From assembly GCA_016931935.1 (NCBI GenBank), contig JAFGDW010000081.1, positions 1 through 32,548 of the forward strand: a DNA stretch of 32,548 bases, written 5' to 3'. A program made the position numbers and the translations under genes. The notes beneath the pieces are model-generated. The model made no database searches, was not told the origin of the DNA, and saw only the letters and a program-made list of their open reading frames with translations. Of the stretch, positions 1 through 6,873 are shown piece after piece. Numbering within the stretch: the first letter of the stretch is position 1; every line of letters starts with the position of its first letter. This DNA is from Candidatus Zhuqueibacterota bacterium. Its GTDB lineage: Bacteria > Zhuqueibacterota > Zhuqueibacteria > Thermofontimicrobiales > Thiofontviventaceae.

Positions 1-48
1 CTGCCGCCCAACTGGACTCCGGCTGACAAAATCTGATATTTTAAAGAA

Positions 49-85
49 CTTCTCGGTCAATTAAAAGGTGTAGTTGACCGAGGGG
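49..85. repeat. Strong hairpin just upstream of the tRNA remnant
   Basis: CTCGGTCAA at 52-60 pairs perfectly with TTGACCGAG at 74-82. The stem extends to about 12 bp (49-60 with 74-85) if two G-T wobbles are allowed, around a 13-base loop. It lies where the 5' half of a tRNA would be expected and does not resemble a D-arm or anticodon arm. It could be the terminator or arm-site of an integrated element, or part of an intron. The role is unknown. Confidence 0.5.
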
Positions 86-87
86 AT

Positions 88-132
88 ACCTTAATCAGTA
101 GGTTCAAGGTTCGATTCCTTGTGGGCGCACCA
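88..132 (+). tRNA. 3' half of a tRNA gene, tRNA-Lys(CUU)-like; 5' half absent
   Basis: The T-arm is textbook: CAAGG (105-109), loop TTCGATT (110-116), CCTTG (117-121). It is followed by a seven-base acceptor strand TGGGCGC (122-128), discriminator A129 and encoded CCA (130-132). Before it are a five-base variable loop AGGTT (100-104) and an anticodon-stem 3' strand TCAGT (95-99). Reading back, CTTAA at 90-94 suits a CUU anticodon followed by AA. The required partners ACTGA (anticodon stem) and GCGCCCA (acceptor) are not present in the preceding 87 bases at a sensible distance. The best acceptor-like match, at 4-10, would give a 129-base molecule with no D-arm. I therefore read it as a tRNA 3' half left at an attachment site, or the 3' exon of an interrupted tRNA. 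The Lys identity is tentative. Confidence 0.6.
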
Positions 133-139
133 ACTTTGG

Positions 140-169
140 AAAGCTCATACACATATATGGGCTTTTTTT
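140..169 (+). terminator. Rho-independent terminator after the tRNA remnant
   Basis: AAAGCTCATA (140-149) pairs with TATGGGCTTT (156-165), with one G-T wobble and a six-base loop. The stem runs into an uninterrupted T-tract ending at 169. It would end transcription coming through the tRNA remnant. Confidence 0.7.
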
Positions 170-183
170 ATACGGGAGTGAAA

Positions 184-324
184 ATGCCATTTTACGTTTA
201 TGTTCTGAACCTGAAAAACAGTAAACACTACATTGGGCAAACGACTAATCTGATTCAGTATCTGAGAGATTTTACGAATCCTGCACGAAGACCTTTTGGA
301 GCCAGGAAATCAAGTTTGATTTGA
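184..324 (+). pseudogene. Truncated GIY-YIG nuclease (UPF0213-type), 46 residues
   Basis: The frame starts at ATG 184 behind a Shine-Dalgarno-like GGGAG at 173-177. Its first 23 residues match the start of small GIY-YIG proteins: the YVYVL strand, then an NSKHYIGQTTNL block with the YIG signature. Family members are usually about 80-100 residues and continue with a conserved Arg helix and a catalytic Glu. Here the frame loses similarity after about residue 25 and stops at 324, running into the 3' end of the convergent kinase gene with a 15-bp overlap. The catalytic Glu region is missing, so it should be inactive. Small GIY-YIG genes are often found directly behind tRNA genes, which fits this position. 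Confidence 0.65.
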
Positions 325-1266
325 ATATCCAAATTGATCATTGCCGATTTTTAGTATGTCGCTCAAATTAGTGAATGCAGTTGTTCCGCCTGGCTGGGTA
401 GTGGAAACGGCGCCTGTTAAATTTCCAAAAACCTGGCATTGTTTTAAACTTTCACCCTTTATATATTGAGAGATGAAACCGGCATTGTAACTATCTCCAG
501 CGCCAATAGCATCCACCACATTTTTATTTAAAAAAGGCTTTGCTTCGAAGGTTTTCTCATTGTATTTCGAAATCGAACCTTTCTCACTCAGTTTGACGAC
601 TACAATATTTCCCATTTGAGATAACTTATTTAAGGCAGGGATAACTGAACTTTCATTTGTTAAATGACAGGATTCCACCTCGTTTGGTAAAAATATATCG
701 ACGTATGGTAAAATATTTTCTAAATCAATATCCCATTGTTCGGAAGGATCCCACTGGGTATCAAACGAAGTTGTTAATCCTGATTCTTTTGCAAATTTAA
801 AAAGTTTTGCAACATCGGGTTTTAAATTGGGCTGGAGAAAATATGATGAGAAATGCAGATGCTTTGCTTTTTTAAAATTTTCCAGGGGAATATCACTATA
901 GGACAAGTGGTCCATGGCGCCGGGATGCGTAACCATTGCCCTGTCATTACCAAAGTTCAGGACTATTGTTGCTCCGGTGGCTAATGCTGCGTCGCGAATG
1001 ATCATGGATGTATCAACATGCTTCTTTTCCAGGCTTGCTAATACCAAATCAGCAAATGAATCATTTCCTATTTTTCCTAAAAAGGCAACTTTTACGCCCA
1101 GACTACTCAGGTTGCTGGCAAAAATAGCTGATGAACTTCCTAATGTTAGATTCATTTGTTGAGCGATTTTTTCTTTTCCCATTTCCGGGAATGATTCAAT
1201 CTGATTAAGAATTAAATCGACATTCAACTCGCCCACAACAATGACATCCCATTTTTTTTTCTTCAT
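310..1266 (-). CDS. PfkB-family sugar kinase (possible tagatose-6-phosphate kinase)
   Basis: A 318-residue ribokinase-fold protein. The N-terminal strand reads VIVVGELNVDL. The C-terminal PfkB signature VDAIGAGDSYNAGF places the catalytic base at about Asp258, followed by the usual anion-hole glycines. The length is normal for the family. It is the last gene of a minus-strand operon: its ATG directly abuts the stop codon of the HAD gene, suggesting translational coupling. With AgaS encoded first and KbaZ elsewhere in the window, the simplest role is phosphorylation of tagatose-6-phosphate to tagatose-1,6-bisphosphate in the cytoplasm. PfkB kinases change substrate easily, so phosphorylation of galactosamine, GalNAc or another sugar cannot be excluded. 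The family is certain; the substrate is inference. Confidence 0.9.
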   Translation of the reverse strand: MKKKKWDVIVVGELNVDLILNQIESFPEMGKEKIAQQMNLTLGSSSAIFASNLSSLGVKVAFLGKIGNDSFADLVLASLEKKHVDTSMIIRDAALATGATIVLNFGNDRAMVTHPGAMDHLSYSDIPLENFKKAKHLHFSSYFLQPNLKPDVAKLFKFAKESGLTTSFDTQWDPSEQWDIDLENILPYVDIFLPNEVESCHLTNESSVIPALNKLSQMGNIVVVKLSEKGSISKYNEKTFEAKPFLNKNVVDAIGAGDSYNAGFISQYIKGESLKQCQVFGNLTGAVSTTQPGGTTAFTNLSDILKIGNDQFGYSNQT

Positions 1267-1929
1267 TTAATATCCCCAAAATTGATGTGTTATGGCTTCA
1301 TCAATCGAATTTATCTGTCTATCAGCATATTGCAAATCGTGTGCGCTTGTATATTGAGTTTTTAATGCTATACAGATAATTCCCGCTGCTTTTGCACTTT
1401 CCACGCCGGCTCGGGAATCTTCAAATGCAATACAACAATCTTGTGGCACATTTAGTTTTGATACGGTTTGAAGATAAATATCCGGCGCCGGTTTTTTATG
1501 AATAACGTCGTCACCGGTCACGATCACATCGAAGACGTTTTTATAATTTTTAAATAAACGACTCAATATTGTAATAACCTGACGATTTTCAGATGATGAG
1601 GCGACCGCCAATTTAATGTGGTTTTTCCTGCAGTAATCAATTAGTTGCATTATTCCAACACATGGTGTTATGGCTTTTGTTGAAAGCAGATTTAAATAAA
1701 GATTATCTCGTCTTTTTATGCCCTCAGTAACGTTAAATTCATTGTTTTTAAAATAATTCTCTTTAATTTGATTCATATTTTCCCGGGTAGAATATCCCAC
1801 GAGTGATTGAATAAATCCTTCAGTATATGTCAAGCCTAAATCCGCGAGAAACAGTCGAAACGAATCCATATGAATTGGTTCTGTGTCTACAATGACACCA
1901 TCCATGTCTAATATACAGGCTTTAATCAT
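1267..1929 (-). CDS. HAD-superfamily sugar phosphatase / beta-phosphoglucomutase-like
   Basis: A 220-residue haloacid dehalogenase-type protein. Motif I is DMDGV with Asp8 as predicted nucleophile and Asp10 as general acid. A helical cap follows (about residues 16-85). Motif II is in the VASSS segment, motif III in HKKPAPDIY, and motif IV in FEDSRAG. This is the usual layout of small sugar-phosphate phosphatases and beta-phosphoglucomutases. It lies 74 bp after agaS and directly before the kinase in one operon, so it probably acts on a sugar phosphate of the same pathway, either as a detoxifying phosphatase or a mutase. No motif separates these options. Confidence 0.88.
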   Translation of the reverse strand: MIKACILDMDGVIVDTEPIHMDSFRLFLADLGLTYTEGFIQSLVGYSTRENMNQIKENYFKNNEFNVTEGIKRRDNLYLNLLSTKAITPCVGIMQLIDYCRKNHIKLAVASSSENRQVITILSRLFKNYKNVFDVIVTGDDVIHKKPAPDIYLQTVSKLNVPQDCCIAFEDSRAGVESAKAAGIICIALKTQYTSAHDLQYADRQINSIDEAITHQFWGY

Positions 1930-2003
1930 TTGAATTTCTTTTCATTTAATAGGAGTTAAAAATATTGTCATTTTTTTGCGTGGTTCTGTTACCTGCTTAA
2001 GAC

Positions 2004-3179
2004 CTATTCTAACAACGGGTAAATTCTTACCCCCTGAACGACCCTGCTGATGGTACCTTTTACAGATGGATTATCGGGTTTTAATCCTAATTGCAATGAT
2101 TTATATAAACCCAATAATTGGCCAATTAAAGTATAACAAACAGGTAAAAGGTCGGAATTCAATTTAAATTCGCTATCAAAATCAGATAATATTACTTTTA
2201 AATCGACTTCAATCCCCTCGATATCATTTTCTAAAACTGCAATACTATATATGCCTCGTTCGCATTTATTAACTGCGTTTATGAGATCGACTTCATATTT
2301 TGAAATGTACGGGTCGTCAGTGCAAAGATAAACCATCAATGTTTTGGAATTAACGACTGCTTTGGGACCATGTCTGAAGCCAAGAAATGAATCAAATTTT
2401 GATATGACGATCCCATCCGTAAGTTCTTGTAATTTTAAATGACACTCTTCGGCGCAACCTAACAATGGACCGGATCCTAAAAAAACTGCACGCTCAAACG
2501 GCAGGTCGCAAATCATTTTTATGTCGTCAGAATAATCTCTAATAATTTTGTCACCATATTGGGAGAGTCTGTCAATATCTGTATGCAGAAATTCGATTTG
2601 GTTAATTTTGGATATCAGTATTGCCAGAAGTAGCATGGAAGTAAAACTGCTTGTCATCGCTAAGCCCTGGTCATTTGATTGGGGCGGAAGGACCAGCGTT
2701 AATGAATTATTATTGTCAGCCTTTTGTGCGAGTTCTCCCTCAGCGTTACACGTAATAATTAAATGATTAATGGTTGGACAAACCTGGTTAGCAAGTTCGA
2801 CCGCAGCTAAACTTTCAGGGCTATCGCCGGATCGTGCAAATGATATTAAAAATGTTGGTTTATCTTTGTGGAAATAATGATATGGATGCGTCACAATATC
2901 AGTGGTTGCAACTGCCCTGGCAGGGTGGCCAAAATTTTTGGGGAAAATACTTTTCAGACAATTTCCAATAAATGCAGATGTACCGGCCCCGGTAAAGATA
3001 ATATCTGTGTCAGACTTTAGATTTTTATTCAGGAAGGAAATGATGTCGTCTTTCTTGTTTAAAGCAAACAAGTATGTTTTGGACCATAGGTCAGGTTGTT
3101 GAATGATTTCTTTTACAGTAAAATTAGTTCCAAATTTAGTCAATTCTTTAGAATCTAAACTATGCAATTGATTATCCAT
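2004..3179 (-). CDS. agaS: AgaS-type SIS-domain isomerase/deaminase
   Basis: A 391-residue protein with two sugar-isomerase (SIS) domains, close in length to the AgaS family. The first SIS domain has GAGTSAF (64-70) and SFARSGDSPES (113-123), which form the sugar-phosphate loop. The second has LKLQELTDG (248-256) with the candidate catalytic Glu, and FRHGPKA (268-274), the AgaS/GlmS-like catalytic histidine segment. AgaS converts galactosamine-6-phosphate to tagatose-6-phosphate and ammonia in the cytoplasm. It is the first gene of the minus-strand operon and faces the agaR-like regulator across a shared control region. It lacks the glutaminase domain of GlmS, and the FRHGPK signature favours AgaS over simple SIS proteins. 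Family call is firm; substrate is strongly suggested by agaR and kbaZ. Confidence 0.88.
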   Translation of the reverse strand: MDNQLHSLDSKELTKFGTNFTVKEIIQQPDLWSKTYLFALNKKDDIISFLNKNLKSDTDIIFTGAGTSAFIGNCLKSIFPKNFGHPARAVATTDIVTHPYHYFHKDKPTFLISFARSGDSPESLAAVELANQVCPTINHLIITCNAEGELAQKADNNNSLTLVLPPQSNDQGLAMTSSFTSMLLLAILISKINQIEFLHTDIDRLSQYGDKIIRDYSDDIKMICDLPFERAVFLGSGPLLGCAEECHLKLQELTDGIVISKFDSFLGFRHGPKAVVNSKTLMVYLCTDDPYISKYEVDLINAVNKCERGIYSIAVLENDIEGIEVDLKVILSDFDSEFKLNSDLLPVCYTLIGQLLGLYKSLQLGLKPDNPSVKGTISRVVQGVRIYPLLE

Positions 3180-3201
3180 TATTCATAACCCTGTACAATG
3201 C

Positions 3202-3250
3202 TTTCGTAACCTTACGAAATCAAGATAATAAATTATTACAACCTTGTCAA
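3202..3250 (-). promoter_or_regulatory. Promoter and operator of the agaS operon
   Basis: On the minus strand TTGACA (3250-3245) is followed after exactly 17 bases by TATCTT (3227-3222), a good sigma-70 type promoter. Just downstream, TTTCGTAA (3202-3209) and TTACGAAA (3212-3219) form a perfect 8-bp palindrome around CC. Operators of DeoR-family sugar regulators often carry TTTCG/CGAAA arms. The site would cover the transcription start, about 23 bases before the agaS start codon, so repressor binding should block initiation. Assignment to the AgaR-like neighbour is inference. Confidence 0.65.
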
Positions 3251-3411
3251 GAACTTTTTTTGATATTATAAAAATAGGAATTGTCTATTTTGTAAGATCA
3301 TGAATTTAAGTGTACAAAATTAACTTGATTTTTTAACAACTTTAAAATTATTATCTTAAACTTATTATTGTTAAAATAAAATTAATTATGTTACCTTTTT
3401 GAAAAAAGCTC

Positions 3412-3484
3412 TTGACTTTTAAAAGAAAAAAACTTATCTTTTTTCCATAAGGAAATGAAACATAAAAGCTTTCAATTTGAAAGC
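3412..3484 (+). promoter_or_regulatory. Promoter and operator of the agaR-like gene
   Basis: TTGACT (3412-3417) and TATCTT (3435-3440), separated by 17 bases, form a promoter with the same -10 hexamer as the divergent one. At 3468-3484, GCTTTCAA and TTGAAAGC form a perfect 8-bp palindrome around a single T. It lies 28 bases after the -10 hexamer and 36 bases before the start codon. It shares the TTTC...GAAA arms with the palindrome at 3202-3219, suggesting autoregulation. The rest of the 3180-3520 gap is AT-rich and holds no credible gene. Confidence 0.6.
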
Positions 3485-3520
3485 AAGCACCTATAACTTT
3501 TCAGGGAGCTCGATTTAGCA

Positions 3521-4300
3521 ATGCAATCAACGGACGGATTTTCTACTACGACCAGGCGCTCAAAAATTATTACTCAATTGGATGAAATGGGACAAGTTCA
3601 GGTTCAGGACTTAAGTGATACATTTAATGTGAGTCCTGTAACGATACGTAATGATCTTGCTTTTCTTGAAAGTAAAAATTTGTTACACAGAACCAGAGGC
3701 GGTGCAATTAAACAGACAAAAGTAGCTATGGATTTGGAGCTTTCTGAAAAGGCACGAAAAAACGCTGAACAAAAGAAACGAATCGGGCAAGAGGCTGCAA
3801 AAATGGTCCATGAGGGAGATACGATTATATTGGATTCTGGTACTACGACAATGGAGATTGCCAAGCAATTAAAAAATCATCAAAATATAACCATCATTAC
3901 TAATGCACTTAATATTGCAATGGAATTGGCAGATTCGGAAAAGATCGAAATTATTATGCCCGGAGGAACGCTTCGATCGAAATCGTTTTCACTGGTTGGT
4001 TCACAAGCCGAACAGAACTTGAGAAATTATTTTTGTGATCGATTGTTTCTCGGTGTCGACGGATTTGATTCGACTCATGGGGTTTCCACACCTAGTGCTG
4101 CTGAAGCACAACTAAATCGAGTCATGGCTAAAATTGCAAATGAAGTTATCGTCGTTGCCGATTCATCCAAGTTTGGCAAACGGAGCTTTGCTCACATTCT
4201 TCCCGTCGCCAGCATTGATAAAGTAATCACTGATGAAGGAATTACTGATAAAGACAGGAAAATGTTACGGTCACAACATGTTGAAGTTATAATAGCTTAA
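3521..4300 (+). CDS. agaR: DeoR-family repressor, AgaR-like
   Basis: A 259-residue DeoR-family regulator. The N-terminal winged helix-turn-helix (about 12-65) contains QVQDLSDTFNVSPVTIRNDL, the typical recognition-helix segment, ending in the TRGGA wing. The C-terminal sensor domain has the DSGTTT phosphosugar loop (105-110), an MPGGTLR segment and DSSKFG near the end. By recall the whole length resembles E. coli AgaR, the repressor of the N-acetylgalactosamine/galactosamine genes, including the LFLGVD..D...GVST block. It is divergent from agaS, and both promoters carry a TTTC...GAAA palindrome, so it likely represses both until a phosphorylated intermediate binds. The start is the first ATG, behind GGGAG at a long spacing of about 13 bases. 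Confidence 0.88.
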   Translation: MQSTDGFSTTTRRSKIITQLDEMGQVQVQDLSDTFNVSPVTIRNDLAFLESKNLLHRTRGGAIKQTKVAMDLELSEKARKNAEQKKRIGQEAAKMVHEGDTIILDSGTTTMEIAKQLKNHQNITIITNALNIAMELADSEKIEIIMPGGTLRSKSFSLVGSQAEQNLRNYFCDRLFLGVDGFDSTHGVSTPSAAEAQLNRVMAKIANEVIVVADSSKFGKRSFAHILPVASIDKVITDEGITDKDRKMLRSQHVEVIIA

Positions 4301-4373
4301 TTTATGTTTGATTGATATCCCGTGCTACGCATAATTATAACGATTTTTAAATGTGAAGTTGGAGGGAAAATTA

Positions 4374-5270
4374 GTGAAATCAAAAATATGGTTGCTTTTC
4401 GCTTTAATAACGACTTCTTTCTGGGGACTCTGGGGAGCTATCATTGAAATCACTGAAAAGGCTGGATTCCCGGCAACTCTGGGGTACTCTGTATGGGCTT
4501 TAACAATGATTCCCCCAACTCTGGTGGCGCTTAAAATCGTAAACTGGAAATTGGAGTATGATTCACGATCCATATTATACGGAGTAATTATTGGTTTTCT
4601 TGGCGCTGGCGGTCAACTTATACTTTTCCAGGCATTGCGGATGGGACCCGCCTATCTTGTCTTTCCTTTCATTTCATTATCCCCGGTGGTAACAATACTG
4701 TTATCCTATTTGTTCTTAAAAGAACGAGCCAGCAAACTCGGTTGGATCGGTATCGTCCTGGCATTAATGGCGATTCCTTTGCTTTCATATCAGGAACCGG
4801 GACATTCTGTGACAAGAGGGTATTTATGGATTATACTGGCGTTGCTTGTTTTTCTTGCCTGGGGTATTCAGGCGTATTTTATGCGATTCGCCAACCAAAC
4901 AATGAAAGCCGAAAGTATTTTCTTTTATATGATGATAACCGGTATTCTACTCATTCCGGTTGCACTTTTAATGACAGACTTTTCGCAAACTATTAATTGG
5001 GGATTTAAGGGACCTTATCTTGCTGCTTTAATTCAAATACTGAATTCCATCGGTGCGTTGTGCCTGGTTTATGCCTTCCGGTATGGCAAAGCCATTATTG
5101 TGAGTCCGCTGACAAATGCTATCGCTCCTGTAATTACAGTTATAATTTCATTGGCAATTTATGCTGTAATTCCCCATAAATTAATTATTATTGGAATGGC
5201 GCTCGCGCTTATCGCAACATTCCTAATGGCGTTGGAGGATGAAGGGGAACCTGAACAAAGTTCAGAATAA
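4374..5270 (+). CDS. EamA/DMT-family transporter
   Basis: A membrane protein of about 298 residues with roughly ten hydrophobic segments arranged as two EamA (drug/metabolite transporter) repeats. The first repeat includes a conserved LFLKER end (near 4720), and the second ends in a charged, glutamate-rich tail. I choose GTG 4374 because GGAGGG at 4361-4366 lies seven bases upstream; an in-frame GTG at 4353 has no such site. It starts about 70 bp after the agaR-like gene on the same strand, so it may be cotranscribed and could move a sugar or amino-sugar metabolite across the inner membrane. EamA proteins have very diverse substrates, so this is only contextual. Confidence 0.88.
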   Translation: MKSKIWLLFALITTSFWGLWGAIIEITEKAGFPATLGYSVWALTMIPPTLVALKIVNWKLEYDSRSILYGVIIGFLGAGGQLILFQALRMGPAYLVFPFISLSPVVTILLSYLFLKERASKLGWIGIVLALMAIPLLSYQEPGHSVTRGYLWIILALLVFLAWGIQAYFMRFANQTMKAESIFFYMMITGILLIPVALLMTDFSQTINWGFKGPYLAALIQILNSIGALCLVYAFRYGKAIIVSPLTNAIAPVITVIISLAIYAVIPHKLIIIGMALALIATFLMALEDEGEPEQSSE

Positions 5271-5302
5271 ATCATTAACACACTTGGTTTGATGTACATA
5301 AT

Positions 5303-6679
5303 ATGAAAAATCAAAATTTTCTATTACGTGCAATTGGGTGTTCCATATTCTGCATCTTGTCCGTTTTTTTTAGTTCTAATGTATGGACATTTACAAGCGA
5401 TGATTTTCAACTTCCGATTAAAAGCAGTGGCCGCCTATCTTTCTATGTCGATGTTTGCCAGTTTGCTAAAATCGGAGGTGGAAACAAAACTGAAATCAGC
5501 TACTATTTAAACATCTCACAATTTTTGCCGGATCTGCCGGTGGAATCCAGCCATATCGACTTCAATATTGACCTGACACTAACTTCTTCACAAAGTGACA
5601 CACTCTCCAAAATTCATGAACATAAATCGGTAAAAGTTGATAGTACATTTGGAAATGATCAATATTCGTTTATTGATTTGAAAACGGTTGAATTACGTGC
5701 CGATACAGTCAACCTTGAAATGAGAATTACGAATCCCGTGTCGAATCTAACCGGGACGATAAGTAAACGTTTTGCAGTAAAAAATTATAATACTGAATTT
5801 TCGCTAAGTGATCTTTCGTTTGCGTCCTATGTCACAAAGAGTGTCGAGAGTAACAATTTTGAGAAGAATGGGCTTATGGTCGTTCCGAATCCGTTAAGAG
5901 CATTTACGTATTCAGATCGGACTCTCAACGCCTATGTGTATTTTGAAATTAACAATCTCTCATTCATCAAAGAGAAACCGTCGTTCTATTCAGTGACCTA
6001 TAAAATCGAAACTCTTGCCAGAGTTGAAATCGCGACTCATACTCGTCCAACTATTCAAAAAACCAGCGCCAATTGTGCACGGTTCGAAATAATACCACTG
6101 AATGACCTGAAGCCTGGTTTATATTTGTTAACGATATTTGTGACAGATTTATCCACGACCATTAGCTGCTCAACCTCACGATATTTTGAAAATTATGCCA
6201 CGGATGCGCCTGATAATATGCTTCTTTCAATGACGGATGGAGATATTGAAAATTATTATAACCAAATAAAATATATTGCCACCCACGATGAAAAAGAAAT
6301 TTTCACAAAATTGAACAAATTAGGCAAGCAAGAATTTCTGCTCAATTTCTGGAAAGCACGTGATCCGAACCCGCAAACGGATGAAAATGAATTCATGCAG
6401 GATTATTTCAGACGGTACAATTATGCAAAGGAAAAATTCAACGGTGGATTAAATTCAGATATGGGCAGAATATATCTCCAATACGGCGAACCACTTGACA
6501 TTAAACGGCAATTCTCCTCAACTGAATCCAATAAACCAGTCGAAATCTGGTATTATGCAATTGAAGGAACAACTGAATTTATATTTGTCGACCGTTCAGG
6601 AGATGGTCATTACGTGCTCGTCCACTCAAATCATCGGGACGAATATCAGAATCCCGGATGGATGAATGAAATTAAATAA
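5303..6679 (+). CDS. GWxTD-domain exported protein
   Basis: A 458-residue protein with an N-terminal signal peptide (hydrophobic to about residue 28, SSNVWTFT). The middle (about 35-300) is beta-rich and unassigned. The last 150 residues match the GWxTD domain: FWKARDPNPQT, a tyrosine/arginine-rich helix DYFRRYNYAKEKF, then GRIYLQYGEP. The name-giving GW.TD motif is degenerate here and reads GLNSD. GWxTD proteins are common in Acidobacteriota and FCB phyla and have no established function; they are exported and often lie near TonB receptors. It follows the EamA gene by 32 bp and precedes the TonB receptor, so it is likely an envelope partner of that receptor. Confidence 0.8.
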   Translation: MKNQNFLLRAIGCSIFCILSVFFSSNVWTFTSDDFQLPIKSSGRLSFYVDVCQFAKIGGGNKTEISYYLNISQFLPDLPVESSHIDFNIDLTLTSSQSDTLSKIHEHKSVKVDSTFGNDQYSFIDLKTVELRADTVNLEMRITNPVSNLTGTISKRFAVKNYNTEFSLSDLSFASYVTKSVESNNFEKNGLMVVPNPLRAFTYSDRTLNAYVYFEINNLSFIKEKPSFYSVTYKIETLARVEIATHTRPTIQKTSANCARFEIIPLNDLKPGLYLLTIFVTDLSTTISCSTSRYFENYATDAPDNMLLSMTDGDIENYYNQIKYIATHDEKEIFTKLNKLGKQEFLLNFWKARDPNPQTDENEFMQDYFRRYNYAKEKFNGGLNSDMGRIYLQYGEPLDIKRQFSSTESNKPVEIWYYAIEGTTEFIFVDRSGDGHYVLVHSNHRDEYQNPGWMNEIK

Positions 6680-6873
6680 ACGGACATATGTAAGGAGGTG
6701 AGCGAATTTATTTTGCTACTGTCTGGTACTTCGAACCATAATAAGTACGCTTTATCGTTTCATATCCATCAATTATCTGATAATATCATTGATCTTTATA
6801 AAACTGTGAAGTACCTATACGACAATCTTAAAATCTATTTAAATAGTTGTAATTAAACAAAGGAGACTAAAAA

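Noticed and set aside
1..94. Group I intron interrupting the tRNA
   Set aside because: Intron core elements (P7-type GACTA-like strand) are not evident, and the last G before the 3' exon (position 85) does not leave a proper anticodon loop when joined to it. A longer flank could change this.
1..132. Reading the left end as a complete tRNA or as the 3' end of tmRNA
   Set aside because: A full tRNA would need about 129 bases with no D-arm, and the first acceptor pair would be mismatched. The acceptor strand lacks the base that would form the tmRNA G-U pair at the third position, so tmRNA is unlikely.
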